Of a DNA stretch of 33,213 nt, positions 1 to 7,728 are shown in pieces. Both the position numbers and the translations under genes were made by a program. Source of the DNA: Thomasclavelia saccharogumia DSM 17460 (GTDB taxonomy: Bacteria; Bacillota_I; Bacilli_A; Erysipelotrichales; Coprobacillaceae). The stretch spans positions 1 to 33,213 of the forward strand of contig NZ_JMLH01000030.1 of the NCBI RefSeq assembly GCF_000686665.1, written 5' to 3'. Below the pieces are notes generated by a model that did not search any database, was not told the origin of the DNA, and saw nothing but the letters and a program-made list of their open reading frames with translations. Position 1 is the first letter of the stretch. Every line of letters starts with the position of its first letter.

Positions 1-255
1 GCATAGAAAAGCCTCAAAAAAGGAGAAGCAGGTTTAGTTATCTACGGTCCTTTCTTTGTGGCATAAATAAGATATAAAAGAAGTCGCGATCTGGAATATC
101 AGAAATTATAGATGATCCACGCTTAAAGATAGTTAGAACTTATTTGACGAACCATTAACCTTGGAGTAGCCAATCTCCGTATAACAGAGTGGTTAACTGT
201 CGATAAATCTAGTATTTTGGGGCTTTTGTATGCCATTGATGATAAAATTAAATAA
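1..255 (+). pseudogene. Possible decayed reading frame, unidentified
   Basis: No intact gene is visible here. Frame 1 reads like protein between stops: residues KSLKKGEAGLVIYGPFFVA at 7-63, then a charged helix-like stretch at 67-108, then an open run of 35 codons at 148-252 ending in TAA at 253-255. Internal stops lie at 4, 64, 109, 124, 130 and 145 (TAG, TAA, TAG, TAA, TAG, TGA). Each could come from a single C-to-T change in a Gln or Arg codon. However, about one stop per 12 codons is also what AT-rich non-coding DNA gives, so this may be chance. I do not recognise a family. Confidence 0.2.
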
Positions 256-365
256 TTTTATTATGAATGTGTAATTTTCACTTGACAAAGGTCACTTCAT
301 AACAGAAGGGAAGTATTTGAATTAATGATTCGAGCAATAAATCGGATATAATTGGTTAGTCGATG

Positions 366-396
366 AAAGAAACTTTTTACTTAAGTTTCTTTTTTT
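366..396 (+). terminator. Rho-independent terminator
   Basis: Perfect 10-bp stem AAAGAAACTT / AAGTTTCTTT with a 7-base loop, running into seven T on the + strand. It should end a transcript entering from the left, but no intact gene precedes it in the window. The opposite strand has no T-tract. The rest of 397-653 is very AT-rich and I see no gene in it. A TATAAT at 570-575 could be a -10 for the next operon but lacks a convincing -35. Confidence 0.75.
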
Positions 397-653
397 GTAT
401 GAGAATTTGATATTTTTTCATATGAATAATTTTTAATTTGTTTATTTGCAAAATATTTTACACTATTTGAAGCAAATTATTATCAAACCCATTATCTCCG
501 GTAAGATATATTTTTACAAAAATATCTGTGAATATGATTTTAATAGCATAAATATTTATTTTTTAAAACTATAATAAAAAATCTTATAAATTAATTGATT
601 AAAACTTTACATAAACTTGGTATTTTGATTTAAAGGAGATGATTATAATTTAT

Positions 654-677
654 ATGAAAATGAAAGGAGAAAAATAA
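654..677 (+). CDS. 7-codon leader ORF coupled to the PHP gene
   Basis: A strong SD (AAAGGAG, 632-638) lies ahead of an ATG at 654 that reads MKMKGEK and stops at TAA 675-677. The last A of the stop is the first base of the ATG of the 1637-residue gene (TAATG). The leader also contains the SD of the large gene (AAAGGAGA, 663-670). Ribosomes that finish the leader would therefore stop on the downstream start, which suggests translational coupling. The peptide has no recognisable function, and the upstream ATG could simply be unused. Confidence 0.4.
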   Translation: MKMKGEK

Positions 678-3600
678 TGATATGGCAAAAGAAATTTTAT
701 AAAATTAGTATTTGTCTACTGTCTTTAGTGATGATATTTTCCATAATGTATGGAAATCTAAATTTTATTAACGCTCAAGAACAGCGACAGACTATCGCAA
801 ACTGGAATATAGATAGTAATCCTGAAACAGTACCAGAAAAATCTGTAATTCCAGCTACTTTTGGAGAAGGATTTAATTTGACTACAAATGCCACAGGAAC
901 CTGGGGAAATAGTGCAAGCTATTTTTTAGCAGCTAGTGGCTTTGATGGTGAAGCGGGCAGTAAATACTGGCAAATTGAAATACCAGATTCGAGTTATGAA
1001 GATTTACAGATTAGTTTTAGCATGCGTCGTTCAAAAACGATGAATCAAGAGTGGCATGTTTTATATTCACAAGATGGTTTGGAATATAAAAAAGTTAGTG
1101 AAAGTAATTTTGAGATTACTGCTACCTCTGGGGCTTTAAATGCAATATCATGGAATGATAATACATATTTAAGTATACCTAGCGAGGCTAGATATATTCG
1201 GATTGTTCCAAGTGATGATGTTAATAGTAGTGGAGCTACTTGTTATTTAAATAACATTACATTAACGGCATTGTTGGGTAATAAAGTAAGTAATGTAATT
1301 ATTGTTCCAAATGGTGGCCAGGTAGCATTAAAGACAAAATTATCAATGAGTTGTGCTACGCCTTTAGCAACGATCTACTATCAGATTGGAAATGACGAGG
1401 CTAGGGTTTATGATCCAAATAACCCACCAGTGTTAAACGAGCTGCCTTGTACGATCAAAGTTTGGGCAACTTTAGATGGTAAAGAAGACAGTGATGTAAA
1501 GGTATATCAATTTACAGAAAAATACAGTACGATAAATGAAGCTCGTAATGGTGAAAATAATGAATTTACAGTTAAAGGCATTGCTACAAGTAAATATGAT
1601 AATGCATCATTAGGTCAATATATTCAAGATTCTACAGGCGGAATCATGTTATATGGGGATGCAGTTTTAAAAGATAAAAAGATTCAAATTGGTGATGAAG
1701 TAATCGCTAAAGGAGTTACTAAGTATTATAGTGGTAAATGTGAATTAGAAGTAACGGATGTTCAAATCATAAGCAATAAAAATGAAGTTTTAGCTACAAC
1801 TGTAACACTGGATAAAATTGGTGATATGTGTGGTGGAAAATATGTAGCTTTAGATGAAGTTATTGTAAATAGTATGTCTAAAGATAATTATAACAATACT
1901 AATCTAACTTTATTTAAGGATGGTTATACACTAAATGCCAAATTAGATTCACGTCGTGGTGACGATTATGAGATCTTAGCAAAAAAGATTACCCAAAACA
2001 ATGTTATCAATATAAAAGGAATTTTAGAGGGATATAACGGCTCATATATTTTACAATTATTGAATGCTGATGATGTAACTAAAGTGGCAGATAAGCCAAG
2101 TGAAGAGATTGCCAGTGTTGTAGCTAGTCAAGGCAGTGGTGAATTAGAATTGAATAGTAAAATCACATTATCCTGCGCTACTTCAGATGCTAAGATCATG
2201 TATAAGTTAAATGATGGTGAGTATCTTGAATATAAAGAGCCAATTACGATCACAGTTTTACCAGCAACATTAAAAACATATGCTATTTTAAATGGTGAAT
2301 CAAGTAAGGAAATAACATATACATACCATGAAGTATTTACAGGAACATATAATACTTATTTTGGTCAATTACATGCTCACACAAATTTATCTGATGGGGC
2401 AGGATCAGTTGAAAGTGCTTTTGAATATGCTTCAAAAGTTAAAAATTTAGATTTTTTAGCAGTTACTGATCATTCTAACTCATTTGAAGGTAGTAATTAT
2501 GAAGCTTCAATCAATGATTCAGCAAATAATGAAAAATGGGCAACTGGTAAAGCCACAGCCCAAAATATTACTGATCAAAAAATTGCTAATAATGATATTA
2601 CTAGCGCCGGATCAACTTTTTTAGGAGTCTATGGTTATGAGATGACATGGAGTGATGGTAGTGGACATATTAATACTTTCAACACAGCTGGTTTTGAAAA
2701 TCGAAATAATGCAATTTTTCAAAATAAAAAACAATCAGCAAGCAATCCTTCAGGGTTAGCTCAATACTGTGATCGTTTAGTTAGTGCCGAGACATCAATT
2801 TCTCAATTTAATCACCCAGGAACAACTTTTGGGGATTTCTATGACTTTACAAATTATAGTGTTGAAAACGATGCAAGAATTAATTTGATTGAAGTTGGTA
2901 ATGGTGAAGGAGCTGTAAGGAGCGGTGGTTATTTTCCATCATATGAATATTATACAAGAGCGTTAGATAAAGGCTGGCATGTAGCACCAACGAATAACCA
3001 GGATAATCATAAAGGAGCTTGGGGTGATGCAAATACAACTCGTTCAGTTATTTTAGCGCAAACATTAGATGAAAATAGTTTATATGATGCTTTAAATAAA
3101 CGTCGTGTTTATGCAACAGAAGATAATGATTTGAACATTTATTATACTTTAAATGATCAAATAATGGGTAGTGAAGTGTATGATGCCGGTGAAACTGTTC
3201 ACCTTAGTGCTAAAATTAGTGATCCTACAGATAAAGCAATTGGAACTGTAGAGGTAATTGTAAATGGAGGAATCGTTGCTGCAAGTAAGACGATTTCTGA
3301 AAATGAAGGAACCGTAACATTTGATCTACCTAATAATTATTCATATTATTATTTAAGAGTAACCCAGCCAGATCAAGATATCGCGGTAACGGCACCAGTA
3401 TGGACAGGCGAAGTGGAAAAAGCGGGCATTGCTAGTGTTGCTTGCGATACTGAATTACCTGTTAAAAATGAAAATGTTGGAATTACTACAACACTATATA
3501 ATAATGAAAATGTCGATATGATAATTAAATCAATTGAATATTTTGTAAATGGAAATGTTATTCGTAGTATTGATGGTAGTGAACTTACTAATGGGGCGAC

Positions 3601-5590
3601 TCTAGAATCGTTAAAAACAACGACAGATGAATTTACATATATTCCTTCTGTAAATGGAGAAACAACGATCAATGTAGTTTTAAAGGCAATGATCAATGGA
3701 GTAGATAAGACTTATAATGGTTTGGTTAAATTAGATGTTGCTGATCCAAGTACAGTTACAAAAGTTGTGATTGATGGGACACATTTTAATGATTATGTAA
3801 ATGGATATTATAGTGGGAATATGGATAACTTTATCAAGTTATGTGCGAATCAAGGTGTTCAGGCAAGAATAGAAACTAATAAAATTGATGCTAAATTATT
3901 GAAAGATACAGATTTATTGGTAGTAACGGCGCCAATGAAAAAAGTGACATCTACTAGTGGTGACGGAATGCAGCCGAGTGTTTTTGAAGAATCATTTATG
4001 AAAGATGTTGCTGAATATGTAAATAATGGTGGAACTGTAATAACATGTGCGTTAGCTGACTATCAAGATGCAAATGAAGATCCATACACATCAAGTACAC
4101 AAATTAATACGTTATTAAAAACAATTGGGTCATCGATGTCAATTAATAGTGATGAAGTAATTGATCAAGAAGTTAATGATGGTCAAAGTTATCGTTTAAA
4201 ACTTAAAGGAACATATAATAGAGATTCAAAATGGCTAGCAGGGGTAGTTGATCAACAAGAGTACAGCGTTTATTCAGGATGTTCAGTAAATCCTGGCAAG
4301 GGTGAAGCACTGGTTAAAGGGTTTGACACAACTTATAGTATAAATTCTAGAAAAAGTAATAGTAAATATGAAAGTGATAAACCAGTACTAAGTGCCACTG
4401 CACCGTATGATGAAAATACAGCTGTAGTAAAAAAAGGTGATGTAACAATGCTGGCAGCTGAACAAGTTGGACAAGGACAGGTGTTTACAGCTGGGACAGT
4501 GTTCTTATCAAATTTTGAAGTTAAGGCAGACATGGATAATATTTATGACTTGCAATATATAAATTATAATATCGTAACTAATATTTTAGATAGTGTAAAA
4601 GTGAGTGTTCCCACAACAAGTATTGCAGAAGTTCGTCAAAATGGACAACTTGGAGATATTTATGCAGTAGAAGGAATTGTTACTGCAGGTAGTGAAGCTC
4701 CAAATGCGTTTTTTGATACAATTTATATCCAGGATGAAACTGGTGGAATTGATATTTTTCCAATTGCTAATGGCAGTGGTATCAAGGTAGGTAATAAAGT
4801 ACGTGTAGTTGGATATGTTGATGAATATCAAGGAGATAAAGAATTAAAGATTGGTAATAGCGGTGTTTATGGTTATGAGATAATAGATGATGCTGTTGAT
4901 CCGTTAGATCCAACTGAATTAAGTTTAATACAGGCTAATGATTATGAAAATTATGGTGGATTATTAGCTAAAGTTAAGGGGAGAGTAACAGAAGTAAGTA
5001 TTGTCGATGGTATCTTAGATAATTGTTGGATTCAAGATGATCAAGGGACTAGATTTAGAATATTTGTTGATGGCTATATTAATCCTGAAGTAGATACAAG
5101 TGATGTAATTCAAGTAGGTAACGAAGTTAGTGCAATTGGAGTAATATATAATAATCCAGATGGTGTTTGTTTAAGAGTTCGTGATCGTAATGAAATTAGA
5201 TTAGAAACAGTAAGTAAAATAGACAAGAGTGAATTACAAAAGTTGATCAATGAGATGTTAGCTGGTGATGGATATAGTGATTCTAGTTATGCAAATTATC
5301 TAAAAGTAATCAATGAGGGTAAAATAATTTTAGCTGATTTGAATGTCACTCAAAGTGAAGTTGATCATGCTGTTGAAGCAATTAAACAAGCTATAGAAAA
5401 ACTTGAAAAAATTTCTAAAAATGAAATTACAAAACCTGGAGATGATCAAATTGCTAAACCTACTGTAACAGAAACTACTAATAAAAATAAAGCAGTTGAA
5501 ACAGGAGATAATAGTAATCAGGAATTACTTTTAATAATGGCAATAATAAGTATATTTGGATATAGTTTGATTAGAAAAAAAGAAATTTAA
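677..5590 (+). CDS. Secreted multidomain PHP (CehA/McbA-type) phosphoesterase with C-terminal anchor
   Basis: A 1637-residue extracellular protein. Seen in order: signal peptide (about 1-33); a beta-sandwich (about 36-198); a chitobiase-C-terminal-like beta domain (about 203-278); an OB-fold-like domain (about 283-470, with IQDSTGGIMLY); a second chitobiase-type domain (about 480-550); the PHP metal-dependent phosphoesterase domain (about 558-860, with GQLHAHTNLSDG, VTDHSN, FNHPGT and NNQDNHKGAW); a CARDB-like region (about 940-1025); a class I glutamine-amidotransferase-like alpha/beta domain (about 1026-1308); a second OB-like domain (about 1310-1505, with IQDETGGIDIF); a FIVAR helical domain (about 1515-1577); a Thr/Asn/Lys stalk; VETGD, one membrane helix (about 1616-1632) and RKKEI. 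The PHP histidines and aspartates that bind metals are present, so it is probably an active phosphoesterase at the cell surface, perhaps acting on nucleotides, nucleic acids or phosphosugars. The substrate is inferred only. ATG has a good SD. Domain edges are judged by eye. Confidence 0.85.
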   Translation: MIWQKKFYKISICLLSLVMIFSIMYGNLNFINAQEQRQTIANWNIDSNPETVPEKSVIPATFGEGFNLTTNATGTWGNSASYFLAASGFDGEAGSKYWQIEIPDSSYEDLQISFSMRRSKTMNQEWHVLYSQDGLEYKKVSESNFEITATSGALNAISWNDNTYLSIPSEARYIRIVPSDDVNSSGATCYLNNITLTALLGNKVSNVIIVPNGGQVALKTKLSMSCATPLATIYYQIGNDEARVYDPNNPPVLNELPCTIKVWATLDGKEDSDVKVYQFTEKYSTINEARNGENNEFTVKGIATSKYDNASLGQYIQDSTGGIMLYGDAVLKDKKIQIGDEVIAKGVTKYYSGKCELEVTDVQIISNKNEVLATTVTLDKIGDMCGGKYVALDEVIVNSMSKDNYNNTNLTLFKDGYTLNAKLDSRRGDDYEILAKKITQNNVINIKGILEGYNGSYILQLLNADDVTKVADKPSEEIASVVASQGSGELELNSKITLSCATSDAKIMYKLNDGEYLEYKEPITITVLPATLKTYAILNGESSKEITYTYHEVFTGTYNTYFGQLHAHTNLSDGAGSVESAFEYASKVKNLDFLAVTDHSNSFEGSNYEASINDSANNEKWATGKATAQNITDQKIANNDITSAGSTFLGVYGYEMTWSDGSGHINTFNTAGFENRNNAIFQNKKQSASNPSGLAQYCDRLVSAETSISQFNHPGTTFGDFYDFTNYSVENDARINLIEVGNGEGAVRSGGYFPSYEYYTRALDKGWHVAPTNNQDNHKGAWGDANTTRSVILAQTLDENSLYDALNKRRVYATEDNDLNIYYTLNDQIMGSEVYDAGETVHLSAKISDPTDKAIGTVEVIVNGGIVAASKTISENEGTVTFDLPNNYSYYYLRVTQPDQDIAVTAPVWTGEVEKAGIASVACDTELPVKNENVGITTTLYNNENVDMIIKSIEYFVNGNVIRSIDGSELTNGATLESLKTTTDEFTYIPSVNGETTINVVLKAMINGVDKTYNGLVKLDVADPSTVTKVVIDGTHFNDYVNGYYSGNMDNFIKLCANQGVQARIETNKIDAKLLKDTDLLVVTAPMKKVTSTSGDGMQPSVFEESFMKDVAEYVNNGGTVITCALADYQDANEDPYTSSTQINTLLKTIGSSMSINSDEVIDQEVNDGQSYRLKLKGTYNRDSKWLAGVVDQQEYSVYSGCSVNPGKGEALVKGFDTTYSINSRKSNSKYESDKPVLSATAPYDENTAVVKKGDVTMLAAEQVGQGQVFTAGTVFLSNFEVKADMDNIYDLQYINYNIVTNILDSVKVSVPTTSIAEVRQNGQLGDIYAVEGIVTAGSEAPNAFFDTIYIQDETGGIDIFPIANGSGIKVGNKVRVVGYVDEYQGDKELKIGNSGVYGYEIIDDAVDPLDPTELSLIQANDYENYGGLLAKVKGRVTEVSIVDGILDNCWIQDDQGTRFRIFVDGYINPEVDTSDVIQVGNEVSAIGVIYNNPDGVCLRVRDRNEIRLETVSKIDKSELQKLINEMLAGDGYSDSSYANYLKVINEGKIILADLNVTQSEVDHAVEAIKQAIEKLEKISKNEITKPGDDQIAKPTVTETTNKNKAVETGDNSNQELLLIMAIISIFGYSLIRKKEI

Positions 5591-5593
5591 GCT

Positions 5594-5623
5594 GATAAAG
5601 CGCCACAATGTGGCGTCTTTATC
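5594..5623 (+). terminator. Intergenic hairpin, weak terminator or processing site
   Basis: GATAAAG plus CGCCA pairs with TGGCG plus CTTTATC around a short loop. The hairpin is strong but is followed by ATTGG rather than a T-tract, and the SD of the next gene starts four bases later. It may reduce read-through or stabilise the upstream mRNA rather than end transcription. Confidence 0.4.
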
Positions 5624-5638
5624 ATTGGAGGAAAAAAA

Positions 5639-6796
5639 TTGAAGTTAAAAGTAAAAAAAATAACTAAAAAACAGCTAATAAAAATAACATTACTAAGTAT
5701 TGTGATTATTATATTTATTAGTGCTATTTATATGATTAATCAGAATAACCAAGATTATCAATCATCTAGTGCTGGTAAATATGTAAAAGCAGTTGTTTTA
5801 GAAGTTAAAGATGATAAATTAGAAACTAGTGATAAAAGTGGTTTACAGCTAGGAAGTCAAGAAGTTAGTTTAAAAATAACTGAAGGAGAGCATAAAGGTG
5901 AAGTACATGATGTTACAAATGAAGTGAGCCAGCTTCATAATATAGTTGTAAAAAAAGGAACTAAAATTATTGTGACGATTTTAGAGAATACTCATAATAG
6001 CTATAATGTAGCTATTTATAATTACGATCGTACTAATACGATTTTGGTTAGTATAATACTTTTTGTTGCTTTATTGTGCCTTATCGGAGGAATAAAGGGA
6101 TTTAAAGCTGTATTAGGATTAGCGTTTGCAATAATCGGGATAGTAATGATTTTGATACCTTTGGTAGCTAGAGGGTATGATGCAATTTTAGTGTCAATTG
6201 GTGTGGTGAGTATTATTGCTTTAGTGTGCTTTGTTGTGTTTGATGGAATAAGTACAAAATCAGTTTCGGCAATTATTGCAACAGTTATTGGAGTAACGGT
6301 TGCAGGAGTTTTTGCTTATTTAGTTCAAGTTTTAGGACATCTGAGTGGTTTTAATATGACTGAAGCAGAATCGTTAATGTTGATTTCTGGAGATAATCAG
6401 TTTTATATTCGAGGCTTATTGGTGGCTGGAATCATTATTTCGTCGCTAGGTGCAGTAATGGATGTAGCGATGTCAATTGCTTCATCAGTAAATGAGATAT
6501 ATGTGGTTAATTCTAATTTAACCTTTAAACAGTTAGTTGCTTCAGGAATGAATGTAGGAAAAGATGCAATGGGAACAATGGCAAATACTTTGATTTTAGC
6601 ATTTACAGGAAGTTCTTTGAATTTATTATTATTGGTTTTTTCTTATGGGATAAGTTTTACTCAATTTATCAATAATGATTCGATAGCCATAGAATTATTA
6701 CAAGGAATTGCCGGGTCTATTGGTATTGTAATATGTGTTCCCGTAGCAGCAATCATTACATCATTTATTTGTAAACGTGATTTGAAAAAGAAATAA
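5639..6796 (+). CDS. YibE/F family membrane protein
   Basis: This 385-residue protein matches the YibE/F family of integral membrane proteins, whose biochemical role is unknown. It has an N-terminal membrane helix (about 14-34), an extracytoplasmic beta-rich domain (about 45-130), then about seven hydrophobic helices from residue 135 to the end, with the typical segments LIGGIKGFKAVLGL and GAVMDVAMSIASSVNEI. The start is TTG at 5639, chosen because GGAGG ends 7 bases upstream and no ATG fits. It follows the surface PHP gene by 48 bases holding a hairpin, so partial co-transcription is likely. YibE/F proteins often sit beside transport or envelope genes, but that does not give a substrate here. 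Confidence 0.85.
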   Translation: MKLKVKKITKKQLIKITLLSIVIIIFISAIYMINQNNQDYQSSSAGKYVKAVVLEVKDDKLETSDKSGLQLGSQEVSLKITEGEHKGEVHDVTNEVSQLHNIVVKKGTKIIVTILENTHNSYNVAIYNYDRTNTILVSIILFVALLCLIGGIKGFKAVLGLAFAIIGIVMILIPLVARGYDAILVSIGVVSIIALVCFVVFDGISTKSVSAIIATVIGVTVAGVFAYLVQVLGHLSGFNMTEAESLMLISGDNQFYIRGLLVAGIIISSLGAVMDVAMSIASSVNEIYVVNSNLTFKQLVASGMNVGKDAMGTMANTLILAFTGSSLNLLLLVFSYGISFTQFINNDSIAIELLQGIAGSIGIVICVPVAAIITSFICKRDLKKK

Positions 6797-6808
6797 AATA
6801 TAAAGTAT

Positions 6809-6837
6809 TTGCACATAAATTGATTTAGATGTAGAAT
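6809..6837 (+). promoter_or_regulatory. Sigma-A type promoter for the 39-residue microprotein
   Basis: TTGCAC, 17-base spacer, TAGAAT. The predicted start near 6844 leaves a leader of about 14 bases that still contains the SD AGAGGTGAT. This makes the microprotein an independent transcription unit just downstream of the yibE/F stop. Confidence 0.65.
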
Positions 6838-6857
6838 AGTAACAAGAGGTGATTGAA

Positions 6858-6977
6858 ATGAATGCAGTATTAACTGGAGATAGTACAAATATTACACCAT
6901 ATATCATTTTGATGGTAGTAGCGGTAATAGTAGTAGTTGGGTTTATTGTTTATAAGATGAAAAATAAAAATAAATAG
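6858..6977 (+). CDS. 39-residue single-pass membrane microprotein with sorting-signal-like layout
   Basis: The ORF starts MNAVLTGDSTNITPY, continues as a hydrophobic helix (about residues 14-32, rich in Val and Ile) and ends YKMKNKNK. It has its own promoter (6809-6837), an SD (AGAGGTGAT) and a terminator (6984-7020), which argues that it is a real gene despite its size. The layout of TGD, helix and basic tail is that of C-terminal cell-wall sorting signals of surface proteins, and resembles the end of the large PHP protein two genes upstream (VETGDNSNQ, helix, RKKEI). It could be a membrane microprotein, a partner of YibE/F, or the expressed tail of a lost surface protein. I do not recognise a named family. 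Confidence 0.65.
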   Translation: MNAVLTGDSTNITPYIILMVVAVIVVVGFIVYKMKNKNK

Positions 6978-6983
6978 TTGATT

Positions 6984-7020
6984 AAAGAGGTTTCGTTAAA
7001 TGAAATCTTTTTATTTTTTT
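6984..7020 (+). terminator. Rho-independent terminator after the microprotein
   Basis: AAAGAGGTTTC pairs with GAAATCTTTTT (two or three G-T pairs) around GTTAAAT and runs into a T-rich tract. It is 6 bases past the microprotein stop. Confidence 0.75.
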
Positions 7021-7023
7021 AAA

Positions 7024-7047
7024 AAAGAAGTTGAATTTCAACTTCTT
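7024..7047 (-). terminator. Terminator of the TetR-type gene
   Basis: Perfect 11-bp inverted repeat AAGAAGTTGAA / TTCAACTTCTT. On the minus strand it is followed by a run of T. The stem overlaps the TAA stop of the regulator gene. Confidence 0.75.
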
Positions 7048-7603
7048 AATTATGTAATAATTCTACAGCAAATATTTCGCTTTGAGTAGCGATTTTTTTT
7101 AAATCGTGAGCTAGTTTTTCAGGTGGGGTTTTCATATTTGTTTTGATCCATTGTAAAATAATTCCAGAAATTCCATAAGTATAAAATTCACTAAAAAATA
7201 GCTTTTCTTGATTTGAAATATTATTATTTGTATCTAGTTTGGTAATGGCATCATAAAAACATTTTTGGGATAAATCATAGAAATCTTGATAAAAATATTG
7301 TCCATTAGTATTAATGGTATTGATATAGAAATCTTTTTCTCGGTAAATTTTTTTTAATACTTTAAGTAGACATTGATCCCAGTTATTAAAAGTAACGATA
7401 TTTTCAATATCTTTAAATAACTCATCATAATAAAGCCATTGTAAAAGGTCGTATTTATCTTGGAAATGATAATAAAATGTTTGGCGGTTTAAATTACAAT
7501 TTCTAGTAAGATCATTTATTGAAATCTTTTCAAAATTTCGATGCTGACACAATTCTTTTAATGATCTAGCAAGAATACGTTTTGTAGTTAAGGAATTAGA
7601 CAT
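7046..7603 (-). CDS. TetR/AcrR-type transcriptional regulator (DhaS-like)
   Basis: A 185-residue protein with an N-terminal TetR helix-turn-helix (about residues 8-55), including the typical FEKISINDLTRNCNLNRQTFYYHF recognition region, and an all-helical C-terminal ligand/dimer domain that resembles the DhaS/TetR_C_8 group. The start is placed at the ATG of MSNSLTTK because AAGAGGTG sits 5 bases upstream; the in-frame GTG three codons earlier lies inside that SD. It is divergent from the ROK-type gene, with two palindromes of the form ACAT..ATGT in the shared region that could be its operators. The ligand and full target set are unknown. DhaS regulates dihydroxyacetone kinase in lactococci, but no dha genes are in this window. 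Confidence 0.85.
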   Translation of the reverse strand: MSNSLTTKRILARSLKELCQHRNFEKISINDLTRNCNLNRQTFYYHFQDKYDLLQWLYYDELFKDIENIVTFNNWDQCLLKVLKKIYREKDFYINTINTNGQYFYQDFYDLSQKCFYDAITKLDTNNNISNQEKLFFSEFYTYGISGIILQWIKTNMKTPPEKLAHDLKKIATQSEIFAVELLHN

Positions 7604-7616
7604 TAAATTCACCTCT

Positions 7617-7665
7617 TACATAATGTACCAAATAATTGTGAATAAAATATTTACATTGATAATGT
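7617..7665. promoter_or_regulatory. Two palindromes, candidate TetR-type operators
   Basis: TACATAATGTA (7617-7627, perfect around the central A) lies just upstream of the SD of the regulator gene. ACATTGATAATGT (7653-7665, perfect 5-bp arms) overlaps the -35 of the divergent promoter. The shared ACAT/ATGT arms fit an autoregulated divergent pair. The assignment to this regulator is inferred from position only. Confidence 0.4.
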
Positions 7666-7677
7666 TATTGCTATAAT
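7650..7677 (+). promoter_or_regulatory. Promoter of the ROK regulator-PHP operon
   Basis: TTTACA, 16-base spacer, TATAAT. The predicted start is near 7684. Confidence 0.65.
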
Positions 7678-7686
7678 AAAATCATA

Positions 7687-7713
7687 AACTTTCAACACGA
7701 TATAACGAAAGTT
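7687..7713 (+). promoter_or_regulatory. Inverted repeat in the 5' leader
   Basis: AACTTTC and GAAAGTT form a perfect 7-bp inverted repeat with a 13-base interval, placed just downstream of the predicted transcription start and just before the SD. It could be an operator for the ROK-type protein or an RNA hairpin next to the ribosome site. Confidence 0.4.
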
Positions 7714-7728
7714 ATGGGAGGGAGATAT

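Noticed and set aside
117-215. Riboswitch or structured RNA around TTAACC/GGTTAA and GGAG/CTCC pairs
   Set aside because: Pairs are short, no known riboswitch core (T-box, purine, SAM, cobalamin) is visible, and the downstream terminator is too far to form a clear switch.
3373-3696. Minus-strand 107-codon ORF inside the PHP gene
   Set aside because: It is a shadow of a strongly supported coding frame, without SD or recognisable domain.
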